A stretch of DNA of 38,577 bases from JACMPA01 sp035564115 (GTDB lineage: Bacteria > Patescibacteriota > Saccharimonadia > Saccharimonadales > UBA4665). A model generated the notes under the pieces. It was not told where the DNA came from. It did no database searches and saw nothing but the letters and a program-made list of their open reading frames with translations. Positions 38,162-38,577 of this stretch are shown here, piece after piece. Within the stretch, counting starts at the first letter, position 1, and every line of letters begins with the position of its first letter. The DNA is taken from positions 1-38,577 of the forward strand of contig DATMTN010000001.1 in assembly GCA_035564115.1 (NCBI GenBank), given 5' to 3'. A program made the position numbers and the translations under genes.

Positions 38162-38194
38162 AAAAAGTTCCGGCCATAAAAGTCGGAACTTTTT
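38162..38194. terminator. Terminator after the cupredoxin unit, symmetric
   Basis: AAAAAGTTCCG (38162-38172) and CGGAACTTTTT (38184-38194) form an 11-bp stem with an 11-nt loop. T-runs on both strands make it potentially bidirectional, also serving the converging tRNA-His. Confidence 0.85.
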
Positions 38195-38281
38195 ATCGTA
38201 GGATATCACGTTGAGGCCTTTTGTAATTTTACCGCAACGACACCTCGGTCGGTGCTTACAAAAAACATCCACAGGATATTT

Positions 38282-38359
38282 TGGGGCGGACTAGGGGTCT
38301 CGAACCCCCGACCTTCGGAACCACAACCCGACGCTCTAACCAACTGAGCTAAGTCCGCC
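38282..38359 (-). tRNA. tRNA-His(GUG)
   Basis: Cloverleaf on the minus strand with acceptor GCGGACT/AGTCCGC, plus the extra G-1 facing C73 that is specific for tRNA-His, anticodon stem TCGGG/TCCGA with loop TTGTGGT (anticodon GUG), and encoded CCA (38284-38282). Confidence 0.95.
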
Positions 38360-38577
38360 TTATCTGATGTGTAAAATGTGCCGTACCGTTCCGGCGCATA
38401 ATTTCACCGTAAAACAGAGGTGATTATACCTGAAGAACGGAGATAAAGCAAAGCTCGCTTTGGTTTATCGAGCACTAAAGGGCATATCCAAGATATAGAG
38501 TAGACGGGCAGCTTTTTCAAGTATAGGTACCGGGAGTTTGTGATTTATATCAATTTGTAACAATTCTTACATTTCAG
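38360..38577. other. Region without a supported gene
   Basis: Apart from the tRNA-His promoter I see nothing firm. One minus-strand frame (38465-38563) could encode 32 residues from a TTG, without a convincing start signal, and is not called. Confidence 0.4.
38423..38451 (-). promoter_or_regulatory. Promoter of tRNA-His
   Basis: On the minus strand TTGCTT (38451-38446), a 17-bp spacer and TATAAT (38428-38423), about 64 bp before the tRNA. A leader of about 57 nt would need processing. Confidence 0.65.

Noticed and set aside
38264..38276. DnaA-box-like CATCCACAG
   Set aside because: A single imperfect copy with no cluster, no AT-rich unwinding region and no dnaA/dnaN nearby.
38465..38563. 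Possible 32-residue minus-strand ORF near the right edge (ends ARLLYILDMPFSAR)
   Set aside because: It needs a TTG start without Shine-Dalgarno or a good -10, and is close to the window end; too little to call.
1..38577. CRISPR array, prophage, integrase, toxin-antitoxin or rRNA genes
   Set aside because: I saw no regularly spaced repeats, phage or integrase genes, recognised toxin pairs, or rRNA sequence on either strand.

Overview
The window looks like a chromosome segment of a Patescibacteria/CPR bacterium, most likely a Saccharibacterium (TM7). Nothing here is a taxonomic marker run through a tool; the inference rests on gene content. There is a compact gram-positive-type type IV pilus cluster, ComEC without its hydrolase domain, a sortase with an adjacent substrate, RNase Y next to YmdB, a one-domain TsaB, and many tightly packed or overlapping genes. 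TGA is used as a stop (sortase gene), so the genetic code is the standard bacterial one. Many genes have a -10 hexamer only 6-10 nt before the start codon and no Shine-Dalgarno sequence, so leaderless transcription appears common.

Layout. 1-3.4 kb: two ATP-grasp ligases around a divergent unknown gene; the second ligase is a RimB-like protease domain fused to RimK. 3.4-6.2 kb: a small membrane protein, a RibD/DHFR-like reductase, an unassigned structured RNA candidate directly before tRNA-Lys, an unknown protein and a YggT-like protein. 6.2-13.2 kb: DNA uptake and Holliday-junction genes (comEC, yebC, ruvC, ruvA, ruvB) interspersed with a six-helix half-MFS protein, YbjQ, a His-rich membrane-anchored protein and an aldo/keto reductase. 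13.3-20.4 kb: a PH-domain membrane protein and the minus-strand pilus cluster pilB-pilC-pilin-pilM-pilN-pilO-small membrane protein. 20.5-21.2 kb: a RAYT-like HUH transposase gene bracketed by two identical palindromes. 21.3-24.2 kb: recA, an unknown gene, recX, a small membrane protein and a PRC-barrel-like protein. 24.2-28.7 kb: a lamin-tail-domain surface protein, tsaE, a short tsaB, a secreted protein with an APDTG sorting signal and its likely sortase. 28.7-32.1 kb: rny, an unknown gene, ymdB and two tRNA-Pro genes. 32.1-33.5 kb: a DUF1345-like protein and a CTP-dependent-kinase-like membrane protein. 33.5-38.2 kb: a metal/redox locus: P1B-type ATPase, ferric-reductase-like cytochrome, MarR regulator, membrane-anchored helical protein and two cupredoxin-like proteins. 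38.2 kb to the end: tRNA-His.

How the genes fit together. The pilus genes and ComEC fit a pilus-driven DNA uptake route, with RecA, RecX and RuvABC available to recombine or repair the DNA. The sortase and its substrate form a surface-anchoring pair. The 33.5-38.2 kb locus is the most system-like part of the window. Two intergenic regions flanking marR carry related AT-rich half-sites, one inside a perfect 34-bp palindrome over the promoter of the cupredoxin operon, so MarR probably controls the whole locus. I infer a copper, iron or oxidative-stress response; the ligand is unknown.
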